In this document: positions 20,609 to 28,430 of the stretch, piece by piece
Position numbering within the stretch: the stretch's first letter is position 1
Layout of the letters: the number at the start of each line of letters is the position of its first letter
Assembly (NCBI GenBank): GCA_040772045.1
Contig: JAXGYV010000006.1
Coordinates: 49,021-113,020, forward strand
Origin: JAXGYV01 sp040772045
GTDB lineage: Bacteria > Actinomycetota > Thermoleophilia > UBA2241
Direction: 5' to 3'
Length of the DNA stretch: 64,000 bases
Notes under the pieces: model-generated
Database searches by the model: none
What the model was told of the DNA's origin: nothing
Seen by the model: the letters and a program-made list of their open reading frames with translations, nothing else
Program-made: the position numbers and the translations under genes

Positions 20609-21264
20609 ACTCCACCCTGGCCGGCCAGATCGCCTCTCGCCAGATCCTGCGCTATGCCTCCTATGCCTACGATGCCGAGAGCGGCCTCTACTATCTCTCC
20701 GCCCGTTCCTACGATCCGCTCACCCGCCAGTTCATCAGCAAGGACCCGGCCAAGGCCGATGGTGAGGAGAGTGCCTATCAGTACTGCGGTGGGGAGCCGG
20801 TGACGTTCATCGATCCGACCGGCGAGTCGTGGTACAACCCGTTCTCATGGAGATGGGTGAAGAAGATTCCGCCGGAGGTCAAATGGTCGGTGTGGCCATA
20901 TCGTTTCTACAAACTTGTAAAGGAGGTGCAGACATTTTGCACAATCGAACGCGATGTCTATAGGACATCTGCTGCCGAGAATGCACGCAAGGCGAGATAT
21001 GAGTTTGAGAAACGGAAGTCGCGTGATCCTCAAGCTGTATATGAGGAGATTTTCGGATATAACGGCGATTCATATTTGCGACCTGACGGAACGTCGAAAC
21101 TTGCCTCGCTGTCAACGAGTCGGATAATCGGCTGGGCGCAAGTGTTTTCGAGCGAATATAAGCGTTGGCATGCATCACGCAACTACATAGTTGCTCACAA
21201 AGTATATCACAAGAAGGTCGTTTCATTCTGGAAGTCTGTGACAATATACATTTCCCTTTGGTGA
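20416..21264 (+). CDS. RHS core end plus unrecognised C-terminal tip (frame-displaced 3' part of the RHS gene)
   Basis: Reads IYRSPASSVSPVLF, then RGDVLELLDSNGDAF and the conserved RHS core end (GLYYLSARSYDPLTRQFISK, then FIDPTGE at about 20809-20829). The RHS core ends there. The following 146-odd residues (from 20824) form the tip, where polymorphic toxin domains sit in this family. It is rich in Trp, Lys, Arg and Tyr (EVKWSVWPYRFYK, ENARKARYEFEKRKSRD, YNGDSYLRPDGTSK) and matches no toxin family I know. From about 20880 base composition turns clearly AT-rich and codon use changes, a common sign that tips are swapped by recombination. Toxin function is inference from architecture only. Confidence 0.75.
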   Translation: MYRSPASSVSPVLFALITSERGDVLELLDSNGDAFAAYRYDEWGNPIGAGNYATGIWTQASSVVNSTLAGQIASRQILRYASYAYDAESGLYYLSARSYDPLTRQFISKDPAKADGEESAYQYCGGEPVTFIDPTGESWYNPFSWRWVKKIPPEVKWSVWPYRFYKLVKEVQTFCTIERDVYRTSAAENARKARYEFEKRKSRDPQAVYEEIFGYNGDSYLRPDGTSKLASLSTSRIIGWAQVFSSEYKRWHASRNYIVAHKVYHKKVVSFWKSVTIYISLW

Positions 21265-21312
21265 GAGAAAAGAAAGACAGTAAGCATGATGACTGCTATG
21301 AGTGATAAGTGA

Positions 21313-21900
21313 ATGATTACTTCCTTGAATAGATGGAGTGCAAAATCGATATATGGTGGAGTCCTGCTTGCGCTCGTTGCTATAGGTGTTATCATTCTGC
21401 TCCTATGGCATTTATCCAGGGGATCTCTGGAGGTCCGTAGACTAGTTGCTGGCGATCACGTGCTTCTGCAGTCCGGCTTATCGTTTGTCGTGCCAGAAGA
21501 CATGTCAGGTACGTGGTCATCTTGGCATTCCGATAGTCGGGATAGTAGCTCGGGAGGACTCGCTGAGTCGATAGTCTTCGACAGCGCGCGGCACCACAGC
21601 GTTCCTCCTGCTATCGATGTCTACTCGCACTGCGGTAAGCAGTCCACGTCTCTACGCATGGTCCTTCGGCAGAGACTTGTTTCGCGCTCGAAAGATAGAA
21701 CCACCGAGATACGCTGGATGCCGCCTCATACGGACGTGTACAACGTCTTCGTGATTGTTCGTCTTGACAGACATCTTCCATGCGTAGTGATGATCTCGGC
21801 ACCGAACGCGACTAGCCCCGCCGGTGCGTGGAAAGTGGTGGCTGAGTTGTGGCGGCGGCTGGATGTCCTAGGCGTTTCGGTTCCACCTCGGCCGGAGTAG
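21313..21900 (+). CDS. Single-pass membrane protein, candidate immunity protein for the RHS tip
   Basis: 195 aa. One strong membrane segment (about residues 15-34, GGVLLALVAIGVIILLLWHL) anchors a soluble domain of about 160 residues with no recognised family. It starts 48 nt after the RHS stop, on the same strand, and its first part shares the low GC of the RHS tip. In polymorphic toxin loci the immunity gene lies directly downstream of the toxin tip, which is the main reason for the proposal. The soluble part would face either side depending on topology: positive residues flank both ends of the helix, so orientation is unclear. It could instead be an unrelated small membrane protein carried by the same exchange event. 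Confidence 0.6.
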   Translation: MITSLNRWSAKSIYGGVLLALVAIGVIILLLWHLSRGSLEVRRLVAGDHVLLQSGLSFVVPEDMSGTWSSWHSDSRDSSSGGLAESIVFDSARHHSVPPAIDVYSHCGKQSTSLRMVLRQRLVSRSKDRTTEIRWMPPHTDVYNVFVIVRLDRHLPCVVMISAPNATSPAGAWKVVAELWRRLDVLGVSVPPRPE

Positions 21901-22155
21901 TCAATCCTAGCGTGTTCCATGATGCTCCTATACACACTGTCATGTCCTTGGATGGCTCGCCGACCGACGCTCAGCGTCCGATACACCTCACAACACCGTC
22001 CTTCGTACGAGGAATGATCTGCATGACTCGCATGAATTTTTGAAGGTGATGCGAATGAGGCGAGATCGGCACGATGGACCGTGCAAGCATGCGTGGAGAA
22101 GAACGGCATCGCAGGCAGGCGCGGCGAGCGTGACGTAATGGTTACTAGGAGACGC

Positions 22156-23325
22156 ATGGTTGCGAGGGGCCATTGTGGATGGCTGTACTATCTTGGCTAT
22201 GGAGCGCTCGCGGCATTCATGACAGCAACGGTCGCCGCCTGCGGGGGAAGCGACAGTATTTCTGTCCACTCACCCTGGCAGCAGCTCCAGGGCACCGGCG
22301 GCATCGAGGGCCGGCCTGGCAGTATGTGGTTCGACGATGCCCAGCATGGCTGGTTTGTCAACGAGGATCGGCCTGGAGTGTGGATTACCAATGATGGGGG
22401 TCGAAGCTGGCAATCCTGTGAGGGGACCGTCCAGGGAACGCCTAAGCAGCTGGCCAGCCTGCCGAGAAAGATCAGCGCTCTGCCCTGCCCTCGCAAGATC
22501 CTGCGCTTGGGGAACATCCTGTATGTAGCCTTCAACGTACGACCCCCCGGCTTTGAGGATCCGGCTCCCGAAGAGCAGTACGCGGGCATCATCGTTAGCC
22601 GAAATGAGGGAGTTACCTGGAGCCGCTGTCTCACTCTGCCGGCAAGCAAGGAGTGGATGCTCGATTTCTGCGCGGGCGAAGGGACGCTCTATGCCCTCTG
22701 TGGGCCCCGAGACCCGGATAAACCCAGTGACCATGGAGTGCCGACCTACCTGCTGCGCAGCAGCGACGGCGGGCAGAGCTGGAAGCGTCTGCCCCAGCCC
22801 GCCGGCATCGATGGCGGCACCACGGTCCTCCTGCCGCCACTGACCTTCGTTGACGATCTTCATGCCTGGTCTGCCTGCGAGACCACCGAGCCCAACGGCT
22901 GGGTGTTTGTCGGAGACCTCCTAACCACTGTCGATGGTGGCAAGAGCTGGAAGAAGGTCACGGGGGAGGTCGGGGGAGGCCCTCTCTTCGTCTTTGACGC
23001 CGCCCACGCCTGGACTACCGGCGGGGGTTTCAACGAGGCTGGCGTGGGCTCTGCCGCCTGCGTGGCCACCAGCGACGGCGGCAAGAGCTGGCATGTGCTG
23101 CATGAGCTGGATGACATTATGCTAAGCGGCATCTTCTTCGCCGACCTTCAACATGGCTGGGTGCAGTGCGGTGGCGGGTTCCTGGCTACTAGCGATGGTG
23201 GTAAGACCTGGGTCGAAGAAGGAGAGACGCCCGATAACTACGGCGGCGACTGGACGTTCTTTCTGACCGACACAAGGCTCTTTGCGAGCAGCGGGTCGCT
23301 ACTGCTCGCGCGAAAGCTGCCGTAG
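22156..23325 (+). CDS. Ycf48-like beta-propeller lipoprotein
   Basis: 389 aa from ATG 22156, which has AGGAG at short spacing; the frame is open from 22081 but that part is not needed. The signal peptide ends in a lipobox-like TVAACGG, so the protein is probably lipid-anchored outside the membrane. The body consists of repeated D-G-G-x-S/T-W blades (ITNDGGRSWQSC, SSDGGQSWKRL, TVDGGKSWKKV, TSDGGKSWHVL, TSDGGKTWVEE), the BNR/Ycf48 propeller signature. Such propellers bind proteins or glycans; no catalytic role is implied. It follows the RHS locus but is back to the usual base composition, so it may or may not be part of that system. Confidence 0.85.
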   Translation: MVARGHCGWLYYLGYGALAAFMTATVAACGGSDSISVHSPWQQLQGTGGIEGRPGSMWFDDAQHGWFVNEDRPGVWITNDGGRSWQSCEGTVQGTPKQLASLPRKISALPCPRKILRLGNILYVAFNVRPPGFEDPAPEEQYAGIIVSRNEGVTWSRCLTLPASKEWMLDFCAGEGTLYALCGPRDPDKPSDHGVPTYLLRSSDGGQSWKRLPQPAGIDGGTTVLLPPLTFVDDLHAWSACETTEPNGWVFVGDLLTTVDGGKSWKKVTGEVGGGPLFVFDAAHAWTTGGGFNEAGVGSAACVATSDGGKSWHVLHELDDIMLSGIFFADLQHGWVQCGGGFLATSDGGKTWVEEGETPDNYGGDWTFFLTDTRLFASSGSLLLARKLP

Positions 23326-23435
23326 CATGCGGGAAGACCTGTTCGTGGCGTGGTACGTCTTCTTACCCGCTCCGGAGGACGGCGAGATCAGTTTCGGAGG
23401 CGTGTTCGGCTTTTTGCTGGTTTTCTGTCGCTTCA

Positions 23436-23536
23436 GGTGTGCTTGTGCTGTTCTGTAGCAGTATGGTCCGCTGCGCATCGGACGACCCGAAGGCCGCCCG
23501 GGTGTGCTTGTGCTGTTCTGTAGCAGTATGGTCCGC
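23436..23536. repeat. Two identical 36-bp direct repeats separated by 29 bp
   Basis: 23436-23471 and 23501-23536 are identical; the intervening 29 bp are unrelated. A short TGCT...AGCA dyad lies inside each copy. Repeat and spacer lengths are CRISPR-like, but there are only two copies and no cas gene in the window, so I call it a direct repeat rather than an array. Confidence 0.85.
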
Positions 23537-23565
23537 CGCTGGCCACTAGCGGCGGCGATCCCTGA

Positions 23566-23793
23566 TCCCTGCGTCTCTTCTACCGTGGGTGTGCCTCGGC
23601 GGCGGGCGTTGGCCGTGAAGGCAACGGAATCTCACTGGTTGACGTGCGGATACTCGACGGAGCAGCAGCGTTCTACATGACCCAAAAGGAAGTTCGATTG
23701 GCGGAGATTCCGGTGCGTATCGCGGATAAAACTCGATATACGCAGACTTTGACCCGGAGCGCTGAGGCGATCATCGTTCTCCCACAAGGTTGA
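23566..23793 (+). pseudogene. Possible coding remnant, family unknown
   Basis: Open for 76 codons between TGA 23563 and TGA 23791 without a good start (GTG 23644 and ATG 23677 are inside). The C-terminal part YMTQKEVRLAEIPVRIADK reads like real protein rather than GC-driven noise, and local composition is lower in GC. I do not recognise the family. Confidence 0.25.
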
Positions 23794-24070
23794 CGTTAGG
23801 GATCGGGCCGCTTTTCTGCGTGAGTATTACGGTAGGCTTACGTAGTACATGGCGCATGCCACGAGGTGGCGGGCGATCGGCGCCGACGCCAGCCGAGGAT
23901 CGGACGCGTCGCGTCTTCGCCAAACCGATGGTTGGATGACGTTATTACCAATGGCACAGTATGCATGCACAACAATGAGAGCGGGGGACGGAGGTCAGAG
24001 CAATCATGGGCTGTAGAGGTTTTCGAGGGAGGTTGCGCAGCGTTCTAGAAGACGCCGATTTTCACGGGTC

Positions 24071-24469
24071 ATGATCGGCCAGGGCAGCGGCGAATTCGAC
24101 AGAGACAAGGAGATCAAACTTCCTGTGGTTCTCGCGGCGGTTGGCGGAGCTATCGCTCTCGTGCGAGCCCTGAGTGGAGCGCTGCTGATGAAAATGGGTG
24201 TCGGGGGCGACAGCTTTGGCCCAAACGACTGGCTCCTCATCGTGCTGCTGTTCGTGTTTCCGGGCGTGCTCGCGCTCCTGTGTTCGGGGATGGCCCGCGT
24301 TCGACCACTGCCCGCTGCCATCGGGCTGCTTCTAGCAACCGTGGCTCTGCTGTTCTCTACGATCTTCGCCGATGCCATGGGCATCACCGCCGGCACGGTA
24401 CTGCTCATAGCGGCATGGCTCACCCTGCGGGTGTGGGTGCTGGGGCGGGTGGAACAAGAAGGTCGCTAA
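24071..24469 (+). CDS. Small multi-pass membrane protein, unknown
   Basis: 132 aa, ATG 24071. Four hydrophobic segments can be seen (about 18-35, 52-70, 80-98, 102-120) with short polar links and a charged C-terminus (RVEQEGR). No motif points to transport or catalysis. It is followed 37 nt later by another membrane-anchored unknown, so the two may form a small operon. Confidence 0.6.
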   Translation: MIGQGSGEFDRDKEIKLPVVLAAVGGAIALVRALSGALLMKMGVGGDSFGPNDWLLIVLLFVFPGVLALLCSGMARVRPLPAAIGLLLATVALLFSTIFADAMGITAGTVLLIAAWLTLRVWVLGRVEQEGR

Positions 24470-24506
24470 TACGCAAACTTAAGCACAGTCGGGCAAGGGG
24501 GCAACT

Positions 24507-25148
24507 GTGGCACTACCGTTACTGGGGAATCCCGGATGGAGACGACGAGCACTCATCGGTATCCTCGGCACCTTCGCCGTGCTCGGCGTGCTCGGGCTCG
24601 TAGGGTTCCTGATCTCGCAGCCGTGGTCCGCGCCGCGTAGCTCGGAACAGGCGGCGCTGCGCACGTATCTCAACGACTTGCGGCCGGCGTTCGAGAGCAA
24701 CCTCGAGGCTACGCGCACGCTTGCCACGTTGCCCGAGGACGCCGCTCCCGAAGATGTGGCCGCCGCCTGCGAGCGGGCGGCGGCCGAGTACCAGCATGCC
24801 GTGGCATGTCTTCGCCGGGCCAGGATTCCCCAAGCGCTCGTCGCGGCGCATGCTGGTTTCACCGCGGTGTACGATCGTGGTCGAGCGATCACCGCGCGCG
24901 ACGCCGCCGTGCTGCGCGAGCTCCTGGCCGGCACGCTCTCCAACGAAGAGATGGACCGGCGCGTCGCGGAAGTCGAGCGGCTCGATGCCGAGTTCGCGGG
25001 GCTGCCGCGAGATGCGCGGTCGGTCCGTTACCTCCGGGATCTCGCGGAGGAGTTGGTGCACAAGCGCATCGAGCAGCCAGGGTGGTTCAGGGCTTTGACG
25101 GAGGAGATGCGGGAGCTGCGCGAGGGGGCTGCTACGCCTGAGCCATGA
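24507..25148 (+). CDS. Membrane-anchored helical protein, unknown
   Basis: 213 aa from GTG 24507. One N-terminal membrane helix (about 14-38, RALIGILGTFAVLGVLGLVG) is followed by a mostly helical Ala/Glu/Arg-rich domain (about 45-205) that is probably coiled coil and lies outside the membrane. No catalytic motif is visible. It ends about 20 nt before the operator-like palindrome that precedes the OsmC gene. Confidence 0.6.
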   Translation: MALPLLGNPGWRRRALIGILGTFAVLGVLGLVGFLISQPWSAPRSSEQAALRTYLNDLRPAFESNLEATRTLATLPEDAAPEDVAAACERAAAEYQHAVACLRRARIPQALVAAHAGFTAVYDRGRAITARDAAVLRELLAGTLSNEEMDRRVAEVERLDAEFAGLPRDARSVRYLRDLAEELVHKRIEQPGWFRALTEEMRELREGAATPEP

Positions 25149-25161
25149 TAGGGGCGAGCGT

Positions 25162-25184
25162 TTGACGTATACCCCCCGGGGGTA
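25162..25184 (+). promoter_or_regulatory. CsoR/CstR-family-like operator with overlapping -35 element
   Basis: TATACCCCCCGGGGGTA (25168-25184) is a near-perfect palindrome of the ATACCCC...GGGGTAT type bound by CsoR-family repressors, including the persulfide sensor CstR. TTGACG directly in front (25162-25167) could be the -35 box, which a bound repressor would cover; no clear -10 follows at 17 nt. It lies 78 bp upstream of the OsmC gene. The repressor gene itself is not in this window. Confidence 0.55.
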
Positions 25185-25185
25185 G

Positions 25186-25233
25186 GAGTGGAGCGGCCGC
25201 CGGCGACGCTAGCGGAACCGGCGGCCGCCACTC
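25186..25233 (+). other. Leader hairpin between operator and osmC-like gene
   Basis: 25186-25191 pairs with 25228-25233 and 25194-25203 pairs with 25218-25227, giving a 16-bp stem with a 2-nt bulge and a 14-nt loop. No T-run follows. It may be a terminator of the upstream pair or a leader structure of the downstream mRNA. Confidence 0.5.
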
Positions 25234-25261
25234 GACCCAGCGAAGAGAGGAGCGCTCGCGT

Positions 25262-25702
25262 ATGGACATACGCATCGGGTTTCCCCGCGATCTGCAGGTG
25301 ACCGCCGACATCGATGGCTTCACGGTGGTCACCGATCAGCCACCGCGGGCGGGCGGAGGGGGCGAGGCGCCCACTCCTTTCCAGCTCTTCCTCGCCTCAA
25401 TGGGGACGTGCGCCGGCGTCTACTACCTGGGCTTCCTACGCCAGCGTGGAATCCCTACCGCCGGAGCCGGGATCACTATGGTGCCCACCTTTGATCCTGC
25501 TAGCGGCCTGCTCACGGAGGTACGCATGGATGTCCAACTGCCGGCGGGCTTTCCGGAGAAGTACCGCGAGGCGGTCGTTCGGGCCATCGACGTGTGCGCC
25601 GTGAAGCGCAGTCTCGGTCAGCCGCCAGTGTTCACAGTGACTACGAACGTGGGCGATCGCCAGGTAGTGGAGGAGTGCGCGCTGCCGGCCGCGGGAGTGT
25701 GA
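25262..25702 (+). CDS. OsmC family protein
   Basis: 146 aa, ATG 25262 behind AGAGGAG. The family layout is clear: N-terminal strands, then GGEAPTPFQLFLASMGTCAGVYYLGFLRQRG with the first redox Cys (SMGTC), and a second Cys in AIDVCAVKRS on the later helix. OsmC/Ohr/YhfA-type proteins use such a Cys pair against peroxides or, in other members, in sulfur transfer. A CsoR/CstR-like operator upstream would favour response to reactive sulfur or copper, which is inference. Transcribed alone or with the aldo/keto reductase 80 bp downstream. Confidence 0.9.
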   Translation: MDIRIGFPRDLQVTADIDGFTVVTDQPPRAGGGGEAPTPFQLFLASMGTCAGVYYLGFLRQRGIPTAGAGITMVPTFDPASGLLTEVRMDVQLPAGFPEKYREAVVRAIDVCAVKRSLGQPPVFTVTTNVGDRQVVEECALPAAGV

Positions 25703-25782
25703 TCGGCCGGATGTGATGTGGCCGGCGGCGTGGCGCGGGATATCATCTTCCCGGAGAGGTTACGCCGGCAGATTGGGGTCAC

Positions 25783-26949
25783 GTGAAGTACCGCACTTTT
25801 GGTCGTCTGGATTTCTCACCGTCCGCGCTGGGCTTTGGTGCCATGCGGCTTCCCGTGCTCAGGTCCGAGGAGACGGGCGCGCTGGACTTCAGCCGCATAG
25901 ACAAGCCCGCGGCCACCGAGATGCTGCGCTGGGCGATCGACCACGGCGTGAACTACGTGGACACGGCCTACAACTACCACGAGGACGCGAGCGAGCAGTG
26001 GCTCGGCGAAGCCCTTGCCGATGGTTACCGCGAGCGCGTCAAAGTGGCCACCAAGATGCCGGCCTGGAAGGTCGAGCGAGCCTCGGACTTCGACCGCTTC
26101 TTAAACGAGCAGACCGAGCGGCTTGGGGGCGCTCCCGACTTCTACCTGCTCCACAGCCTGACGGGGGAGTCGTGGCGCAAGGTGCACGGCTTCGGAGTGC
26201 TGGCGTGGGCCGAGCGGGCGCTGGCCGAGGGCCGTTTCTCGGCCTTCGGGTTCTCATTCCACGACGAGTATCCAGTTTTCGAGGAGATCGTGGACGCCGG
26301 CCTCGGCCTCTGGTCCTTCTGCCAGATCCAGCTCAATTACATGGATACGCAACACCAGGCCGGCCTGCGTGGGCTGGAGTACGCCGCGGAACGGGGGCTT
26401 GGGGTGGTGGTCATGGAGCCCATCCGCGGTGGCCAGCTCGCCAAGGAGCCGCCGCGCGTACGCGAGATCTGGGACTCAGCGTCCGTGCGCCGCAGCCCGT
26501 CCGAATGGGCCCTGCAGTGGGTCTGGGACCATCCCGAGGTCTCGCTGCTGCTGAGCGGGATGAGTACCCTGCAGCAGGTGCAGGAGAACGTGGCCGCGGC
26601 CGAGCGCTCCGGACCCGGCGGCCTGAGCGCCGAGGAGCGGATGCTGGTGGCGCGGGCACACGACGCGTTCCGCGCCGGCATGGTGGTGAGCTGTACGGGA
26701 TGCCGGTACTGCAGCCCGTGTCCGCAGGGCGTGAACATCTCGCGGATCCTCGAGATCTACAACGACGCTCACATCTACGATGATCTTCGCCGCCAGCGGC
26801 TGTTCTACAGCTGGCTCGACGAGGCCGCCCGCGCGGACCGGTGCACGGGTTGTGGCGAATGCGAGGCGCGCTGCCCGCAGCTCCTCGAGGTGGCCGAGTG
26901 GCTGCGGCGAGCGCATGCGCTCTTGGGGGCAGAGGAGGCCGAGAAGTGA
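25783..26949 (+). CDS. Aldo/keto reductase with C-terminal ferredoxin-like domain
   Basis: 388 aa from GTG 25783. The TIM-barrel part (1-290) has the family signs: MRLPVL, the catalytic Asp-Tyr region VNYVDTAYNYH, the Lys in VKVATKMP, and the His in FYLLHSL. The C-terminal part carries cysteine sets CTGCRYCSPCPQGVNI and CTGCGECEARCPQLLEV, which should bind one or two 4Fe-4S clusters. Such fusions are common in anaerobes and probably couple carbonyl reduction to ferredoxin-type electron carriers rather than NADPH alone. The substrate is unknown. Its stop overlaps the start of the DUF429 gene. Confidence 0.92.
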   Translation: MKYRTFGRLDFSPSALGFGAMRLPVLRSEETGALDFSRIDKPAATEMLRWAIDHGVNYVDTAYNYHEDASEQWLGEALADGYRERVKVATKMPAWKVERASDFDRFLNEQTERLGGAPDFYLLHSLTGESWRKVHGFGVLAWAERALAEGRFSAFGFSFHDEYPVFEEIVDAGLGLWSFCQIQLNYMDTQHQAGLRGLEYAAERGLGVVVMEPIRGGQLAKEPPRVREIWDSASVRRSPSEWALQWVWDHPEVSLLLSGMSTLQQVQENVAAAERSGPGGLSAEERMLVARAHDAFRAGMVVSCTGCRYCSPCPQGVNISRILEIYNDAHIYDDLRRQRLFYSWLDEAARADRCTGCGECEARCPQLLEVAEWLRRAHALLGAEEAEK

Positions 26950-27707
26950 GCCAGGGGGAGGTCGTGGTCGGCGTGGACGTAGCCGCCCGCAAGCCGAGCG
27001 TGGCCGTTGTGCTGCGCTGTGGCCGGACGGCGCGCGTCGAGGGTTGGTTCGAGGCGGACGCGCGCCACAAAGAGGGGTTGCTGGCGCTGCTCGATTGGGT
27101 GGCGGCGCATCGGCCGGCGGTGGTGGCGATCGATGCGCCGCAGTGGTTCAACCGCAGGCTCTTGCCAGAGAGCCGGCTCCGCGTGTGCGACTGGGAGCTG
27201 CGCCGTCGCGGCCTGCCCCTGTACCAGGTACCGGCGCGCGGGGAAGAGCTGCCGCCGTGGATGGCGGTGGGCTTCGCGCTGTATCGAGGGCTGCAGCGGC
27301 GCGGCTTTGAGCGCCCGGAAGACGGCGGCCTGCCGGCCTCCTTCGGCCGCGCCCCCGCTGTACTGGAGGTCTCTCCGCACGCGAGCTTCGAGGCGCTGCT
27401 GCGCGAGGCGCAGGTAGCACAGGCGATGGCCGCCGACCGGCGATTGCTGCGCAAGACCACTGGCGAGGGCGCGCTCCTGCGCCTCCGCCTGCTGCGCCTC
27501 GCGCGCCTGGAGTGGGACTGGTGGGCGCGTTACCTCGATCACGACGCGATCGATGCCCTCGGCGCGGCGGCCACGGCCTGGCGTTACCTGCAGGGCACGG
27601 CCGGTTCCGTGGGCGACGCGGCGGAGGGTCTGCTGTGGCTGCCGGTCACGCGCGAGTTCCTGAAGGAGCACCTGCCGCCGCGTAGCGGGCGGTCCGCGCG
27701 TCGCTGA
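26946..27707 (+). CDS. DUF429 (predicted RNase H-like nuclease) protein
   Basis: 253 aa. GTG 26946 overlaps the preceding stop as GTGA and has GAGGAGG 8 nt upstream, which fixes the start. The N-terminus VVVGVDVAARKPSVAVVL, the later VVAIDAPQW, and the acidic C-terminal helix DHDAIDALGAAATAW match the RNase H-like fold of DUF429, with Asp residues expected to hold metal. Biochemical function is not established for the family. Coupling with the reductase suggests co-expression but not a shared pathway. Confidence 0.75.
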   Translation: MSQGEVVVGVDVAARKPSVAVVLRCGRTARVEGWFEADARHKEGLLALLDWVAAHRPAVVAIDAPQWFNRRLLPESRLRVCDWELRRRGLPLYQVPARGEELPPWMAVGFALYRGLQRRGFERPEDGGLPASFGRAPAVLEVSPHASFEALLREAQVAQAMAADRRLLRKTTGEGALLRLRLLRLARLEWDWWARYLDHDAIDALGAAATAWRYLQGTAGSVGDAAEGLLWLPVTREFLKEHLPPRSGRSARR

Positions 27708-27726
27708 GCGGTCGCCGCTCGGAGCT

Positions 27727-27760
27727 GGCTACGGTGGCGTGCGCCGCGGCGGCCGTAGCC
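27727..27760 (+). terminator. 8-bp hairpin after DUF429 gene
   Basis: GGCTACGG (27727-27734) pairs with CCGTAGCC (27753-27760) around a GC-rich loop. There is no T-tract, so confidence is low. Confidence 0.3.
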
Positions 27761-27854
27761 GCGTCGCCGCGTCTCTACGCGGCAGGCCCCTCACGGTTGT
27801 ATCATGCCCTCTGGCCGGCCGCCGCCGGCGCGGTGCGGAGCACGGGGGTTCTCG

Positions 27855-28430
27855 ATGAAGGTCGTCGCATTCAACGGCAGTTCGCGGAAAGACGGCAATA
27901 CCGCCATCTTGCTGCGCTATGTGCTCGGCGAGCTGGAGCAGGCGGGCGTAGAGACCGAGTTGGTGCAGCTCGCCGGGACGCGTCTCTCTGGCTGCGCGGC
28001 GTGTCTCAAGTGCCGCGACACCAAAGACATGACGTGCGCCATCAAGAACGACGTGGTCAACGCGTGCATCCAGAAGATGGTGGCCGCCGACGGCATCCTG
28101 CTGGGCTCGCCGGTGTACTTCGCCGACGTTACGGCCACCATGAAGGCGCTCATAGAGCGCGCCGGCTACGTCACGCGGGGGAACCACTGCGCCTTGCGGC
28201 GCAAGGTCGGCGCCGCCGTGGTGGCCGTGCGGCGTGGCGGCGCCGTGCACACCTTCGACTCCATCAACCACTTCTTCCAGATCAGCGAGATGGTGGTCGT
28301 GGGCTCCAGTTACTGGAACCTCGGCGTAGGGCAGCCGATCGGCGCCGTCGAGGAGGATGCCGAGGGCATCCAGACGATGCGGACTCTGGGCCAGAACATG
28401 GCGTGGGTACTGCGGAGGCTGAGCGAGTAG
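27855..28430 (+). CDS. Flavodoxin-fold iron-sulfur flavoprotein (Isf-like)
   Basis: 191 aa from ATG 27855 (MKVVAFNGSSRKDGNTAILL, the FMN phosphate loop). The spacing GCAACLKCRDTKDMTC is C-x2-C-x2-C-x7-C, the compact cluster motif of archaeal and clostridial Isf proteins, which pass electrons between ferredoxin and FMN and can reduce oxygen or peroxide. The segment GSPVYFADVTATMKALIERAG is the usual flavin-ring loop. Its stop overlaps the ABC ATPase start, so the flavoprotein and the exporter are translated together, although a functional link is not obvious. Confidence 0.88.
   Translation: MKVVAFNGSSRKDGNTAILLRYVLGELEQAGVETELVQLAGTRLSGCAACLKCRDTKDMTCAIKNDVVNACIQKMVAADGILLGSPVYFADVTATMKALIERAGYVTRGNHCALRRKVGAAVVAVRRGGAVHTFDSINHFFQISEMVVVGSSYWNLGVGQPIGAVEEDAEGIQTMRTLGQNMAWVLRRLSE

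Larger units (their letters stand above)
23326..24070. other. Gene-poor stretch with a direct repeat pair and one possible ORF remnant
   Basis: No intact gene with family features is visible in these 745 bp. It contains two exact 36-bp repeats (23436-23471, 23501-23536) and an unstarted open frame at 23566-23793. The region follows the RHS/propeller locus and looks like recombination debris or the end of a larger accessory unit. Confidence 0.6.

Noticed and set aside
23436..23536. CRISPR array
   Set aside because: Only two repeats and one spacer, no cas genes and no leader; kept as a direct repeat.
23866..24048. 60-codon plus-strand frame
   Set aside because: No ribosome site, no features, and composition typical of chance.
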